Below are positions 1-11,404 of a stretch of 64,000 nucleotides of DNA, one piece after another. Each line of letters begins with the position of its first letter. Positions within the stretch are counted from its first letter, which is position 1. The notes beneath the pieces were generated by a model that saw only the letters and a program-made list of their open reading frames with translations, ran no database searches and was not told the origin of the DNA. The stretch is from Coregonus clupeaformis (lineage: Eukaryota; Chordata; Actinopteri; Salmoniformes; Salmonidae), in the NCBI RefSeq assembly GCF_020615455.1, contig NW_025534081.1, positions 62,001 to 126,000 of the forward strand, given 5' to 3'. The translations under genes and the position numbers were made by a program.

Positions 1-1081
1 GCAATAAGGCAGTGATCGCTGAGATCCTGGTTGAAGACAGCTGAGGTGTATTTAGAGGGTATGTTAGTCAGGATGATATCTATGAGGGTACCCATGTTTA
101 CGGATTTAGGGTTATACCTGGTAGGTTCGTTGATAATTTGCGTGAGGTTGAGGGCATCTAGCTTGGATTGTAGGATGGCTGGGGTATTAAGCATATCCCA
201 ATTTAGGTCACCAAGAAGTACAAACTCTGAGGATAAATGGGGGCAATCAATTCACATATGGTGTCCAGGGCACAGCTGGGGGCTGAGGGGGGTCTGTAGC
301 AAGCGGCAACAGTGAGAGACTTATTTCTGGAAAGGTGGATTTTTAGAAGTAGAAGCTCAAACTGTTTGGGCACAGACCTGGATAGTATGATAGAGCTCTG
401 CAGGCTATCTCTACAGTAGATTGCAACTCCACCCCCTTTGGCAGTTCTATCTAGACGGAAAATGTTATAGTTGGGGATGGAAATTTCAGAATTTTTGGTG
501 GCCTTCCTGAGCCAGGATTCAGACACTGCTAGAACATCAGGGTTGGCAGAGTGTGCTAACGCAGTGAATAACTCAAACTTAGGAAGTAGACTTCTGATAT
601 TTATGTGCAAGAAACCAAGACTTTTGCGATTACAGAAGTCATCAAATGATAGCGCCTGGGGAGTAGGAGTGATACTGAGGGCTGCAGGGCCTGGGTTAGC
701 CTCTACATCACCAGAGGAACAGAGGAGGACTAGAATAAGGATACGGCTAAAGGCTTTAAGAACTGGTCTTCTAGTGCGTTGGGTACATAGAATAAAGGGG
801 GCAGATTTCCGGGTGTTATAGAAAAGATTCAGGGCATTATGTACAGACAAGGATATGGAAGGATATGAGTAAAGTGGAGGTAAACCTAAGCGTTGGGTAA
901 CAATGAAAGAGATAGCATCGCTGGAGGCATCAATTGAGTCGGTCTCCGCGTGTATAGGGGGAGGGGCAAAGGAGCTATCTAAGGCAGGTTTAGCTAGGCT
1001 GGGGGGTCTACAGTGATATAGTACAATTAGAAATAACCGAAACAACAATAAACTAACCATGTTTGGGCTGAGGCTAAACAT
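1..1081 (-). pseudogene. LINE-A N-terminal peptide, 2A-like motif and endonuclease (frameshifted)
   Basis: The minus-strand frame opens at ATG 1,081 and runs 292 codons to 203. Residues 1-123 are a poorly conserved leader with a hydrophobic N-terminus (about residues 9-24). Residues 124-132 read GDVEANPGP, a match to the 2A ribosome-skipping consensus (D-V/I-E-x-N-P-G-P), encoded at 686-712. Directly after comes an endonuclease domain: HINIRSL (metal-binding Asn), SESW (catalytic Glu), a GGGVAIY loop and the ACYRPP strand. A one-base shift in the C5 tract near 238-243 moves the domain into another frame, where LLGDLNWD and, at 1-25, SDHCLI complete the catalytic motifs. A 2A here would release the leader from the endonuclease/RT protein during translation. 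The shift makes this copy inactive, or it is an assembly error. The RT would lie left of the window. Confidence 0.82.
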
Positions 1082-1169
1082 AAACAGGATGTAGTACCGT
1101 AAAAAGGAACAGTCCAGCAGATATCAGCTGTATAGCTGAGTTATCATAAGGTCCGGTGGTGAAGCACTA

Positions 1170-2082
1170 GTGAGTAAGAGGCCACGGCTAGCGTGTGCTA
1201 GCGGGCCAGGGCTAGCAGATGGATGGAATCTTCGTGGTTAACGTCGTAACCACATCAGACGATTTCGTCGGCAGACCAGTCGTGTAGGATCGGCGGGGCT
1301 CCGTGTCAACACTAGGTGGTCCCGTCCGGTTGACAGAGAGGTAGATAGCCGGGAGATGGGCCTAGCTCAGGATGATTAGCCAGACCACAGCGTCCGTTTT
1401 GTTGTAGCCAGCTGGTAGCGATGAATCCGGAGTTAAAGGTCCAGTGATTCAGTGATTCCGGCGGAAAAACTGATATGTTCTGGGTCGATAACGCGCTGTG
1501 CAGACTGGCCAAATATCCGGTGATCAATGTCCAGTGATTAAAATTAATCCCGTGGAAAAAAATCCAATGTTCTGGGTGAAACACCGCTAGCTGTGGCTAA
1601 TAGCAAGTAGCTAGTTCAGTAGCTAGTTCAGTTTAGTGAGTAAGAGGCCACGGATAGCGTGTGCTAGCGGGCCAGGGCTAGCAGATGGATGGAATCTTCG
1701 TGGTTAACGTCGTAACCACATCAGACGATTTTGTCGGAAGACCAGTCGTGTAGGATCGGCGGGGCTCCGTGTCAACACTAGGTGGTCCCGTCCGGTTGAC
1801 AGAGAGGTAGATAGCCGGGAGATGGGCCTAGCTCAGGATGATTAGCCAGACCACAGCGTCCGTTTTGTTGTAGCCAGCTGGTAGCGATGAATCCGGAGTT
1901 AAAGGTCCAGTGATTCAGTGATTCCGGCGGAAAAACTGATATGTTCTGGGTCGATAACGCGCTGTGCAGACTGGCCGAATATCCGGTGATCAATGTCCAG
2001 TGATTAAAATTAATCCCGCGGAAAAAAATCCAATGATCTGGGTGGAACACCGCTAGCTGTGGCTAATAGCAAGTAGCTAGTT
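1170..2082 (-). repeat. Two tandem 466-bp units in the LINE-A 5' UTR
   Basis: Positions 1,170-1,616 and 1,636-2,082 are almost identical and offset by 466 bp; only a handful of substitutions are visible (for example at the CCGTGG/CCGCGG site near the right end). Each contains the same spurious 90-codon minus-strand frame. Relative to the LINE they lie upstream of the coding region, the position of promoter monomers in rodent L1 elements. Confidence 0.85.
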
Positions 2083-2297
2083 AGCTGGCTAGCTAGTTTC
2101 AACTGGAGATTCTAGATTCTAGATAAAAGGTAAGTCAATAATAGAATCCGTTCCACATTGAGTGAGGCGGGTTGCAGGAAAGTATATTTTGTAGAAGGAT
2201 GAAAAGTCTGATAGGGAAATATGTACGAAAAATACAAAAAACAGGGTATTTACAGGCTATTTACAGACACACGACAGAAACAGGACTGCACTACTTC

Positions 2298-2307
2298 GCC
2301 ATCTTGG
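2298..2307 (-). promoter_or_regulatory. YY1-like motif at LINE-A 5' end
   Basis: On the minus strand this reads CCAAGATGGC, matching the YY1 core (AAnATGGC) that positions transcription start in mammalian L1. Its location at the apparent 5' terminus of the element supports a role in LINE transcription; function is inferred. Confidence 0.45.
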
Positions 2308-2316
2308 AACTTCGAT

Positions 2317-2595
2317 GAAGAGAACCTATGTATACTGAACTATATGTATATGAAACTCTGGCCTTCTCTAATGAAGAGAACCTGTGTATACTGAACTATA
2401 TGTATATGATAATCTGGCCTTCTCTAATGAAGAGAACCTGTGTATACTGAACTATATGTATATGAAACTCTGGCCTTCTCTAATGAAGAGAACCTGTGTA
2501 TACTGAACTATATGTATATGAAACTCTGGCCTTCTCTAATGAAGAGAACCTGTGTATACTGAACTATATGTATATGAAACTCTGGCCTTGGATCC
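2317..2595. repeat. 56-bp tandem repeat, 5 copies
   Basis: GAAGAGAACC recurs at 2,317, 2,373, 2,429, 2,485 and 2,541, giving an exact 56-bp period. Copies differ by single bases (for example GAT for GAA in copy 2). It abuts the 5' end of LINE-A. Confidence 0.92.
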
Positions 2596-2700
2596 CAAAG
2601 CAGCCAAACTTGTACCACAGATTACACAACTTTTTACTTAAAATGTGTAATATTAATATTCAAGTGTGTGTGTGTGTCCCTCTCTCTCCACTGAAGTATC

Positions 2701-3399
2701 TCCCAGAGTGTCAACCAGCCAGGATGGTCAGGCCTGTCTCTCCCAGAGTGTCAACCAGCCAGGATGGTCAGGCCTGTCTCTCCCAGAGTGTCAACCAGCC
2801 AGGATGGTCTGTCTCTCCCAGAGTGTCAACCAGCCAGGATGGTCAGGCCTGTCTCTCCCAGAGTGTCAACCAGCCAGGATGGTCAGGCCTGTCTCTCCCA
2901 GAGTGTCAACCAGCCAGGATGGTCTGTCTCTCCCAGAGTGTCAACCAGCCAGGATGGTCAGGCCTGTCTCTCCCAGAGTGTCAACCAGCCAGGATGGTCA
3001 GGCCTGTCTCTCCCAGAGTGTCAACCAGCCAGGATGGTCAGGCCTGTCTCTCCCAGAGTGTCAACCAGCCAGGATGGTCTGTCTCTCCCAGAGTGTCAAC
3101 CAGCCAGGATGGTCAGGCCTGTCTCTCCCAGAGTGTCAACCAGCCAGGATGGTCAGGCCTGTCTCTCCCAGAGTGTCAACCAGCCAGGATGGTCAGGCCT
3201 GTCTCTCCCAGAGTGCCAACCAGCCAGGATGGTCTGTCTCTCCCAGAGTGTCAACCAGCCAGGATGGTCAGGCCTGTCTCTCCCAGAGTGTCAACCAGCC
3301 AGGATGGTCTGTCTCTCCCAGAGTGTCAACCAGCCAGGATGGTCAGGCCTGTCTCTCCCAGACTGTCAACCAGCCAGGACAGTCAGGCCTGTCTCTCCC
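2701..3399. repeat. Minisatellite, 40-bp and 35-bp units, about 18 copies
   Basis: The unit is built around AGTGTCAACCAGCCAGGATG. A short version lacks 5 bp (AGGCC), so 40- and 35-bp forms alternate. The unit has no stop in any plus frame, which creates overlapping open frames of up to 386 codons that are not genes. Decay begins at the right end (GACTGTCAACC near 3,361). Confidence 0.93.
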
Positions 3400-5131
3400 T
3401 GTTCTCTCCCAACCAGATCCCACTCTTCTCCCTCAGCCTGTCTTCCGTTCTGACACTCTCCCGGTCGGAAGCTGACGGGAGCTGCCAGGGGCGGGTCGAT
3501 ATACGGGGGCGCTCCCGAATTCCCCAGGCCTCCCGCACAATCGCTTTAAGAGTCCTGTCTGAAGGAGCAAGTCAGATTACCTGGAGAAAGGATGGGAGAA
3601 AGAACTCCCTTTGTTGGAGGCAGGCAAGGAGGGATGGAGGGATGGAGTGGGGCTGAATTTAATAAATAACAAATTCCCTTCAGCACTGCAGAACCATGCT
3701 TTGTGTTTAATTGCACTGTATTGATTTTTAGTTCTCTTTTCTTTCTGTCCCTGAGTTTCAGCATCGCGTGGCTCCGCTCTCATTTTAAACACAATCAGGA
3801 ACCCCAAGGTGGACCTGGGAGTCTAATGTCGTTTTGGCTCTCTCCTCCCCCTTTCTTTCTCTCTCTCATTCTCTTCATCTTTCTCTCTTTGTATCGCTCT
3901 CTCTCTCTCTCTCTCCATCTCTCTTTTACTCTCCATCTGTTTCCCATATTCTCTCTCTTTCTCCATCTCTCTGTCTGCAGTCACCCCTTGACTGTTAAGG
4001 TTATCTAACAATAACTTCAAATAAACCCAATTCATTTGTGAGGCAGTTCTGTAACATCAATATAACAACATTTCAGCCTTCTAGACATGGCCAGTATAAA
4101 GAATAAAACATAAGGGCTTTTTCCATTCATGTGTTTTTGGAAAATGACTTGGGCATGATAGATTTTCAGCTACTTTTTATCTGGTCATACAATGTTTATT
4201 TTTTTTGTGTTCACAAGAACTTAGCCATTAGAAAAGTCTGTCTTTCTCTGTGTGACCAATTTAAAACTTAATTTGTGAAGATAAGAGGCCTGGAAGATAC
4301 AAGGAGCCCAGACGACCACACACAAAACATCAATGCATTGCCTACAACATGAAAGTATCTCATCAAAAACGATTGCGTCCAAGGTTACGATGAGAATTGA
4401 AATATTTTCTTTGTTCCAGTGCAAACACAGAACAACTTCGTTAAACGGTGTGAATGTCAAGCTTCTCTCATAGTTGAGTCTCCTTGAGACAAGACTTCAC
4501 AAAGGAGCCATTTTATAATTGCATTTCAAACAGCAACCCACAAACCAAGGTCTCCAAGTCACTTAGTTTTTTAGTTTTTATTGGTTATCATTATTCCATT
4601 ATGATGTACTCGCATAGACACCGTGACACGTGGTAATAAAGGTAGCGAAAAAGTTTATAAAATACCTCAAAGGTACTTGAAGTTTACCCAAAAAAACGTA
4701 CGCATCACTTTTAGTTAGGAGACATTTACTAAGGTGCTTTGCAGTTGCCACTCACCTTTAAATAAGTGTGTGAGGTAAATTATGTGTTTGGACGCATAAA
4801 CGAACAGCACAACAGTTAAATAACCATGGAAACACCTCAATAAACCTATGTCCAGCCCCCTGGGCCTGTGAACAGGGCAGACAATCACACACCTCATACA
4901 TGTCAACAGTGCATCCATCCCCCATGCTTTCCTACGGACAGAGGTGTATATTTTTCATCTAAAAGGCAATACAATGGAGCGCACCTCCCTTTTAAACGCA
5001 GACCTGACATTTCATGCCATTATAGACAATGCACACTATTACTGAATGAATGGCAATTAAACGTTGGTGAAAATGTCAGGAGAATTACAGATCACTGCTG
5101 AGGTGGGCATGGTGCCGAGTCATCACAGATC
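3400..5131. other. Non-repetitive spacer with a CT-rich tract
   Basis: A GC-rich stretch at 3,450-3,560 is followed by ordinary AT-rich sequence. Positions 3,839-3,975 are CT-rich low-complexity DNA. I see no splice-bounded exon, RNA gene or transposon that I can name. Confidence 0.4.

Positions 5132-5167
<36 letters not shown>
5132..5167. repeat. (CT)n microsatellite
   Basis: About 18 CT dinucleotides, slightly interrupted at the right end. Confidence 0.9.
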
Positions 5168-5172
<5 letters not shown>

Positions 5173-5632
5173 CTCCTTCTCATGGTCTATCCCCATATCC
5201 TTTTCTCTCACATCGCTTTCCTTCCTTTCACTCCTGTGTCTCTCACGCTCTCTCCTCCCTCTGAGACAGGAGGACAGCTCATCGTGACCAAGGAAGGATT
5301 TCACGGGATGTTTTCCATTGTGATTGTTCAGTTGTTTTCCTCCATTCTGTACACTGTATGTGGAGAAGTAAAGAACTGATGCTGTGGTTTGATAGTGGTT
5401 AAGATCATACCTTTTACATTCAGCTGCTGAGAATGTTAAATTACACTGGCAATGGCTTGGTGGTAAACATGTTAGGCTAATGAATGAGAAAGTTAAATTA
5501 TTATTTAATCTATTTTTTTTAAAGGTTTGTTTAAGTGCACCCCTACCTCAATTGAATTGAATAAATGAATACATAAAAAAATGAGAAATACAAAAGAGAC
5601 TTTTAGGCAGTATTAATTACCTCTCTCTCTAT

Positions 5633-5703
5633 TTCTCTCTCTCTCTATCCCTGTCTTTCTTTGACTTTGTTAGTCTCTGACCAGGTGTAATCCTGATGGA
5701 GTG

Positions 5704-5713
<10 letters not shown>
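5633..5713. repeat. Left copy of ~80-bp duplication flanking LINE-B
   Basis: The sequence running through ATCCCTGTCTTTCTTTGACT and CCAGGTGTAATCCTG recurs at 9,060-9,143, on the other side of LINE-B, with two visible substitutions. It fits an unusually long target-site duplication. Confidence 0.8.
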
Positions 5714-5767
<54 letters not shown>

Positions 5768-5790
5768 TCTATCTATCTATCTCTCTCTCT
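5703..5790. repeat. (CT)n / (CTAT)n microsatellite at the LINE-B 3' end
   Basis: CT dinucleotides followed by mixed CTAT and CT units end exactly where the (CAAAT) tail of LINE-B starts at 5,791. Confidence 0.93.
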
Positions 5791-8700
5791 CAAATCAAAT
5801 CAAATCAAACTTTATTTGTCACATGCACCGAATACAACAGGTGTAGACCTTACTGTGAAATGCTTAACCAACAATGCAGTTCAAGAAAGAGTTAAGAAAA
5901 TATTTACCAAATAAACTACAGTAAAAAATTATAAAAAGTAACACAATAAAATAACAATAACAAGGCTATTTACAGGGGGTACCGGTACCGAGTCAATGTG
6001 CGGGGGTACATGTTAGTCGAGGAAATGTGTACATGTAGGTAGGGGTAAAGTGACTATGCATAGATAATAGACAGCGGGGTAGCAGCAGTGTAAAAACAAA
6101 TGGGGGGGGGATATCAATGTAAATAGTACGGGTGGCGATTTGATTAATTGTTCAGCAGTCTTATGGCTTGGGGGTAGAAGCTGTTAAGGAACCTTTTGGT
6201 CCTAGACTTGGCGCTCCGGTACCGCTTGCAGTGCGTTAGCAGAGAGAACAGTCTATGACTTGAGTCTTTGACAATTTTTTGGGCTTTCCTCTGACACTAG
6301 TATATAGGTCCTGGATGTCAGGAAGCTTGGCCCCACGTACTGGGCCGTACGTACTTCCCTCTGTAGCGCCTTACGGTCAGATGCCGAGCAGTTGCCATAC
6401 CAGGCGGTGATGCAACCGGTCAGGATGCTCTCGATGGTGCAGCTGTATAACTTTTTGAGGATCTGGGGACCCATGCCAAATCTTTTTAGTCTCCTGACGG
6501 GGAAAAGGTGTTGTCGTGCCCTCTTCACGACTGTCTTGGTGTGTTTGGAACATGATAGTTTGTTGGTGATGTGGACACCAAGGAACTTGAAACTCTCGAC
6601 CCGCTCCACTACAGCCCTGTCGATGTTAATGGGGGCCTGTTCAGCCCGCCTTTTCCTGTAGTCCACGATCAGCTCCTTTGTGTTGCTCACATTGAGGGAG
6701 AGGTTGTTGTCCTGGCACCACACTGCTAGGTCTCTGACCTCCTCCCTATAGGCTGTCTCATCGTTGTCAGTGATCAAGCCTACCACTGTTGTGTCGTCAG
6801 CAAACTTAATGTTGGTGTTGGAGTCGTGTTTGGCCACGCAGTCGTGGGTGAACAGGGAGTACAGGAGGGGACTAAGCACGCACCCCTGAGGGGCCCCAGT
6901 GTTGAGGATCAGCATGGCAGACGTGTTGTTGCCTACCCTTACCACCTGGTGGCGGCCCGTCAGGAAGTCCAGGATCCAGTAGCAGAGGGAGGTGTTTAGT
7001 CCCAGGGTCCTTAGCTTAGTTATAAGCTTTGTGGGCTCTATGGTGTTGAACGCTGAGCTGTAGTCAATGAACAGCATTCTCAGATAGGTGTTCCTTTTGT
7101 CCAGGTGGGAAAGGACAGTGTGGAGTGCGATTGAGATTGTGTCATCTGTAGATCTGTTGGGGCGATATGCGAATTGGAGTGGGTCTAGATTATACGGGAT
7201 GATGCTGTTGATGTGAGCCATGACAAGCCTTTCAAAGCACTTCATGGCTACCGACGTGAGTGCTACGGGGCGGTAATCATTTAGGCAGGTTACCTTCGCT
7301 TCCTTGGGCACAGAGACTATGGTTGTCTGCTTGAAACATGGAGGTATTACAGACTCGGTCAGGGAGAGGTTGAAAATGTCAGTGAAAACACTTGCCAGTT
7401 GTTCCGCGCATGCTTTGAGTACACGTCCTGGTAATCCGTCTGGCCCCGCGGCTTTGTGAATGTTGACCTGTTTAAAGGTCTTGCTCACATCGGCTACCGA
7501 GAGTGTTATCACACAGTCGTCCGGAACAGCTGGTGCTCTCATGCATGCTTCAGTGTTGCTTGCCTCGAAGCGAGCATAAAAGGCATTTAGCTCATCTGGA
7601 AGGCTCGCGTCACTGGGCAGCTCGTGGCTGGGTTTCCCTTTATAGTCTGTAATAGTTTTCAAGCCCTGCCACATCCGACGAGCATCAGAGCCGGTGTAGA
7701 AGTATTCAATCTTAATCCTGTATTGACGCTTTGCCTGTTTGATGGTTCTTCTGAGGGCATAGCGGGATTTCTTATAAGCGTCCGGATTAGTGTCCCGCTC
7801 CTTGAAAGCGGCAGCTCTAGCCTTTAGCTTGATGCAGATGTTGCCTGTAATCCATAGCTTCTAGTTGGGATATGTACGTACGGTCACTGTGGGGATGACG
7901 TCGTCGATGCACTTATTGATGAAGCCGATGACTGAGGTGGTATACTCCTCAATGCCATTGGATGAATCCCGAAACATATTCCAGTCTGTGCTAGGAAAAC
8001 AGTCCTGTAGCGTAGCATCTGCATCATCAGACCACTTCCATATTGACCGAGTAACTGGTACTTCCTGCTTTAGTTTTTGCTTGTAAGCAGGAATCAGGAG
8101 GATAGAATTATGGTCAGATTTGCCAAATGGAGGGCGAGGGAGAGCTTTGTATGCGTCTCTGTGTGTGGAGTAAAGGTGGTCTATCGTTTTTTTTCTCCTC
8201 TGGTTGCACATGTGACATGCTGGTAGAAATTAGGTAAAATGGATTTAAGTTTGCCTGCATTAAAGTCCCTGGCCACTAGGAGCGCCGCTTCTGGATGAGC
8301 ATTTTCTTGTTTGCTTATGGCCTTATACAGCTCGTTGAGTGTGGTCTTAGTGCCAACATCGGTTTGTGGTGGTAAATAGACGGCTACGAATAATATAGAT
8401 GAGAACTCTCTTGGTAGATAGTGTGGTCTACAGCTTATCATAAGGTACTCTACCTCAGGCGAGCAATACCTTGAGACTTCTTTAATATTAGACATCGCGC
8501 ACCAGCTGTTATTGACAAATAGACACACACCCCCGCCCCTCGTCTCACCAGATGTAGCTTCTCTGACCTGCCAATGCATGGAAAATCCCGCCAGCTCTAT
8601 ATTATCTGTGTCGTCGTTCAGCCACGACTCAGTGAAACATAAGATATTACCGTTTTTAAAGTCCCGTTGGTAGGATATTCTTGATCGTAGATCATCCATT

Positions 8701-9060
8701 TTATTTTCCAATGATTGCACATTGGCCAATAGAACGGATGGTAGTGGAGGTTTACTCACTGGTCTATGAATTCTCAGAAGGCAGCCCGACCTCCGACCTC
8801 CGCCCCATTTTTCTCTGTCTTTTCTACACGCAAATCCTTCGCGTCGGATTCGTTAAATAAAAAATCTTCGTCCTGTGCGAGGTGAGTAATCACTGTTCTG
8901 ATGTCCAGAAGTTATTTTTGGTCATAAGAGATGGTAGCAGCAACATTATGTACACAATACGTTTAAAAAAAAGTTACAAACAACGTGAAAAAACGAACAA
9001 AATAGCACAGTTGGTTAGGAGCCTGTAAAACGGCAGCCATCCCCTCCGGCGCCATTATTG
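5791..9060 (-). mobile_element. Near full-length LINE-B (Rex1/L2 group, tentative)
   Basis: The 5' end on the minus strand is near 9,060 (ATAATGGCGCCGG, a YY1-like start). A short 5' UTR is followed by endonuclease, then reverse transcriptase, then about 460 bp of 3' UTR ending in TTTGATTTGATTTG repeats at 5,791. It is flanked by an ~80-bp direct duplication. A second, 5'-truncated relative lies at 11,405-11,836. Confidence 0.88.
6253..8759 (-). pseudogene. LINE-B endonuclease and reverse transcriptase ORF, broken
   Basis: Three pieces make up one ancestral protein. Piece 1 (8,759-8,181) is the endonuclease N-terminal half, with LANVQSLENK, FTESWL and RGGGVCLFV; its usual GDFN motif reads ARDFN. 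A frameshift at the T8 run (8,187-8,194) leads to piece 2 (8,211-7,861), which has the SDHNSI catalytic motif. An in-frame TAG at 7,863-7,861 interrupts it. Piece 3 (ATG at 7,674, same frame as piece 2, to 6,253) is the RT: FIDYSSAFN (residues 202-210, first catalytic Asp), APQGCVLSPLL (261-271) and FADD (291-294). The C-terminus diverges after about residue 440, probably through another shift. Domain order and FADD box fit a jockey-superfamily LINE. It cannot encode an active protein as read. Confidence 0.9.
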
Positions 9061-9143
9061 TCTGTCTCTCTCTCTATCCCTGTCTTTCTTTGACTTTGTT
9101 AGTCTCTGACCAGGTGTAATCCTGTTGGAGTGAATCTCTCTCT
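9060..9143. repeat. Right copy of ~80-bp duplication flanking LINE-B
   Basis: It matches 5,633-5,713 over about 80 bp with only GTTGG for GATGG and GTGAA for GTGAG. It starts at the LINE 5' end, as expected of a target-site duplication. Confidence 0.8.
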
Positions 9144-10558
9144 ACACTCAGCTGGCCTGGCTACTCTGCTTCTCTCTCCTCATCAGATCGTCTGACCCTG
9201 AACCTCTAAAGGCCACCAGGTCACCAGTCCATTCAGTTAACATAGACAACTCAGGCTTTGGTTGGAATTCAATAGATCTCCCCATAAACATTTTAACGCA
9301 GTGCCTTTATTTGCAATCTACTGATCGGGGAAACACTATTCTGGAAACTGGATGCATCAACCTGTGAGGAGAGTCTACTTGGTAGAAGAAGGTCTAACAG
9401 TGTCCAAACCATTCTGTGTTTTCATTTGACCATGGTAGAAAGAGCCAGTGTGCAACAGTTCTACACATCAGCTCCTGGATATTTTTTACAGCAGCATTGC
9501 GTAACTTCGACCCGATTGGGTCTTCTTTGGGCAGCGCTGAAGGTTTGTGTGGATACATTGTGGTACGTTAATGAGATGCCACAGAGCATAATGAAAACTA
9601 ACCTTGGATCCAAGCAACTCTTGGAGGAGGACAATGGAAGGTTAATAGAAAAATATTTTGTTTCATTTTGTTGGACTTACAGCCCTGATCCTGGTGAAAA
9701 GGGATACAGTGAAAAGCCCATAAGGTACATCACCATGGTGATATGGTGGAGGTCAAAACCAACAGCCATTCATTCTGTTAACAACAGGTTGCTGTTGGCT
9801 GTGAATGGGGAGGTTCTCCAACACAATCAGCTGTCCATTGGATTCAGAGCTAGTGCAGCTTGGAACAGGATAAAAACATATTACATTTTAAAGAGGATAC
9901 ACAAATAGTGTCAAAGAACATTTGAAGCCACACCATGTCAGACTCATACTTCTCCAGTTCTCTTCCACCAATCAGAGAAAGGGAAGGTGGAAAAGACAAG
10001 CTCCGCCTTTGACCCACCAGCCAATGAGGGAGAGGGATAGTCTCCTGCTGCTATCACTAGAAGACAAACAGCTTTCTCATCTTCCCAATGTTCCGCAGTG
10101 AGACTCCAAATCCGCCAGAGTTTCTGGGGGCAAATCGAGTGGACACGGTCTTCCCTCTGTCGATAGGCTCGCCGGATAAAGTTTGCCTGCCTTAGCAACA
10201 GTAACCATGTGGTTTGGGACAGCGTGGAACGTCGATTCTCTCTGCTCAGAACAGTCTCATTCCATTCATCTGTGCATCTTCCTTTGTCCCTATTTGTCTT
10301 AGGTTGTTTGTTAAAACAATATGATTACGTAATGTCATGTTTTTATCAAGCTATACTGAAAGATTGTGATGAAAAAAATATATAAAATGCAATTTGTCAT
10401 AAAACATCTTGAAACATCTGATACAGGCTGTTTCCTTATTGTTTCTCAAACAATTCCCTTGATCGCAATGTATTGACACAAACATACAGCATTTCTCAGT
10501 ACCTGCAGTGTACTTTTCCTTACGGTCCTATTCTGACCCATTACCTCTTAGTTGCTCA
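9144..10558. other. Spacer without recognised genes
   Basis: Ordinary mixed-composition sequence. A 160-codon plus frame at 9,426-9,908 has no recognisable domain and no splice or promoter context, so I do not call it. ATTGG/CCAAT motifs cluster at 9,960-10,025, but nothing else marks a promoter. Confidence 0.35.
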
Positions 10559-10655
10559 TTTAACATTTAACATTTAACATTTAAGTCATTTAGCAGATGC
10601 TCTTGGCCAGAGCGACTTACAGTAGTGAGTGCATATGTTTTCATACTGGTCCCCA
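10559..10655 (-). mobile_element. SINE 3' fragment (tRNA-derived, teleost core tail)
   Basis: TAAGTCATTTAGCAGATGCT and AGAGCGACTTACAGTAGTGA form the 3' tail shared by the SINEs at 11,075, 32,990, 45,134, 51,420 and 63,619. Only the tail and adjacent body are present; the tRNA-like head is missing. The (TTTAACA)n at the left is the A/T-rich terminus. Confidence 0.75.
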
Positions 10656-11074
10656 CTAAACACCCTAGACAGCTTTCCACTACAGTTGCCCTGAGGTCAC
10701 GCCTCTTTAATTATCCACACAGGTCAGAGGTCAAAGACACATCTCCTGTTTCAGGGGTCAGAGGTCAGCCTGCTGGGGTCACAGAGGTCAAGGAAGCCAC
10801 ATGGGACAGAGAGAATCATGCAGTGTTTTCTTCTACATGCTAACTAGGGGTGATTAGTGTTATAGGGATCTGGAAGATCATCAGAGAGAGGTTTTACTCT
10901 GTGACCAGACCCGGACTTGCCTGGTTAAACCTGGGTTCAATCTGCTTTAACCAGGCTAGCCTGGACTTTCTATCAGTAGACGTAAAGATTCAAATGAATC
11001 TAGTGTACAACTTTAGTGTTGGCCACATTTACATAATTTCACACGGACAGAGTTTGTTACCATGAACAGAGACA

Positions 11075-11224
11075 TACATTTTAGTCATTTAGCAAACGCT
11101 CTTATACAGAGCGACTTACAGTGGTGAGTGCATACATTCTCATATTTGTTTGTACTGGTCCCCCGTGGGAATCAAACCCACAACCCTGGCGTTGCAAGTG
11201 TGATGCTCTACCAACTGAGCCATA
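11075..11224 (-). mobile_element. tRNA-derived SINE, near complete
   Basis: On the minus strand it reads from a tRNA-like head (ATGGCTCAGTTGGTAGAGC, box A; GGTTTGATTCCCAC, box B) to the AAGTCGCTCTG / GCTAAATGAC tail. The anticodon-stem region (GCAACGCCAGGG) is shared with the other copies of this family. Confidence 0.85.
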
Positions 11225-11335
11225 TGTTCTACATGCAATTCTATGTTCTACATGCAATTCTATATTCTATATGCAATTCTATATTCTATATGCAATTCTA
11301 TATGCAATTCTATATTCTATATGCAATTCTAGGCT
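11225..11335. repeat. About 22-bp tandem repeat, 5 copies
   Basis: ATGCAATTCTATATTCTAT recurs about every 22 bp, directly next to the SINE head. Confidence 0.8.
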
Positions 11336-11404
11336 GATGACTGAGTGGCTGGAATGTCTGTAGGCTACTGGGCTGGTCTTCTTTGAGAAAATGAAATCGT
11401 AAAG

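Larger units (their letters stand above)
1..2310 (-). mobile_element. Non-LTR retrotransposon (LINE-A), 5' half, CR1/L2-like
   Basis: Read on the minus strand, the element starts near 2,310 with a motif typical of LINE 5' ends (CCAAGATGGCG). It continues through about 1.2 kb of 5' UTR containing two tandem units, then a reading frame with an apurinic-type endonuclease, and runs off the left edge before the reverse transcriptase. The 5' start is inferred from the motif and from the minisatellite that begins at 2,317. Clade assignment is tentative; the endonuclease motifs and the 2A-like sequence fit the CR1/L2/Rex1 supergroup. Confidence 0.8.

Noticed and set aside
203..1081. Host gene with a signal peptide
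   Set aside because: The hydrophobic N-terminus belongs to the LINE leader; endonuclease motifs follow in the same frame.
2496..3656. 386-codon open frame and two overlapping frames
   Set aside because: They arise because the 35/40-bp minisatellite unit has no stop in any plus frame; there is no domain, promoter or splice context.
9426..9908. 160-codon open frame as a novel gene
   Set aside because: No recognisable domain, no splice or promoter evidence, and its length is possible by chance.
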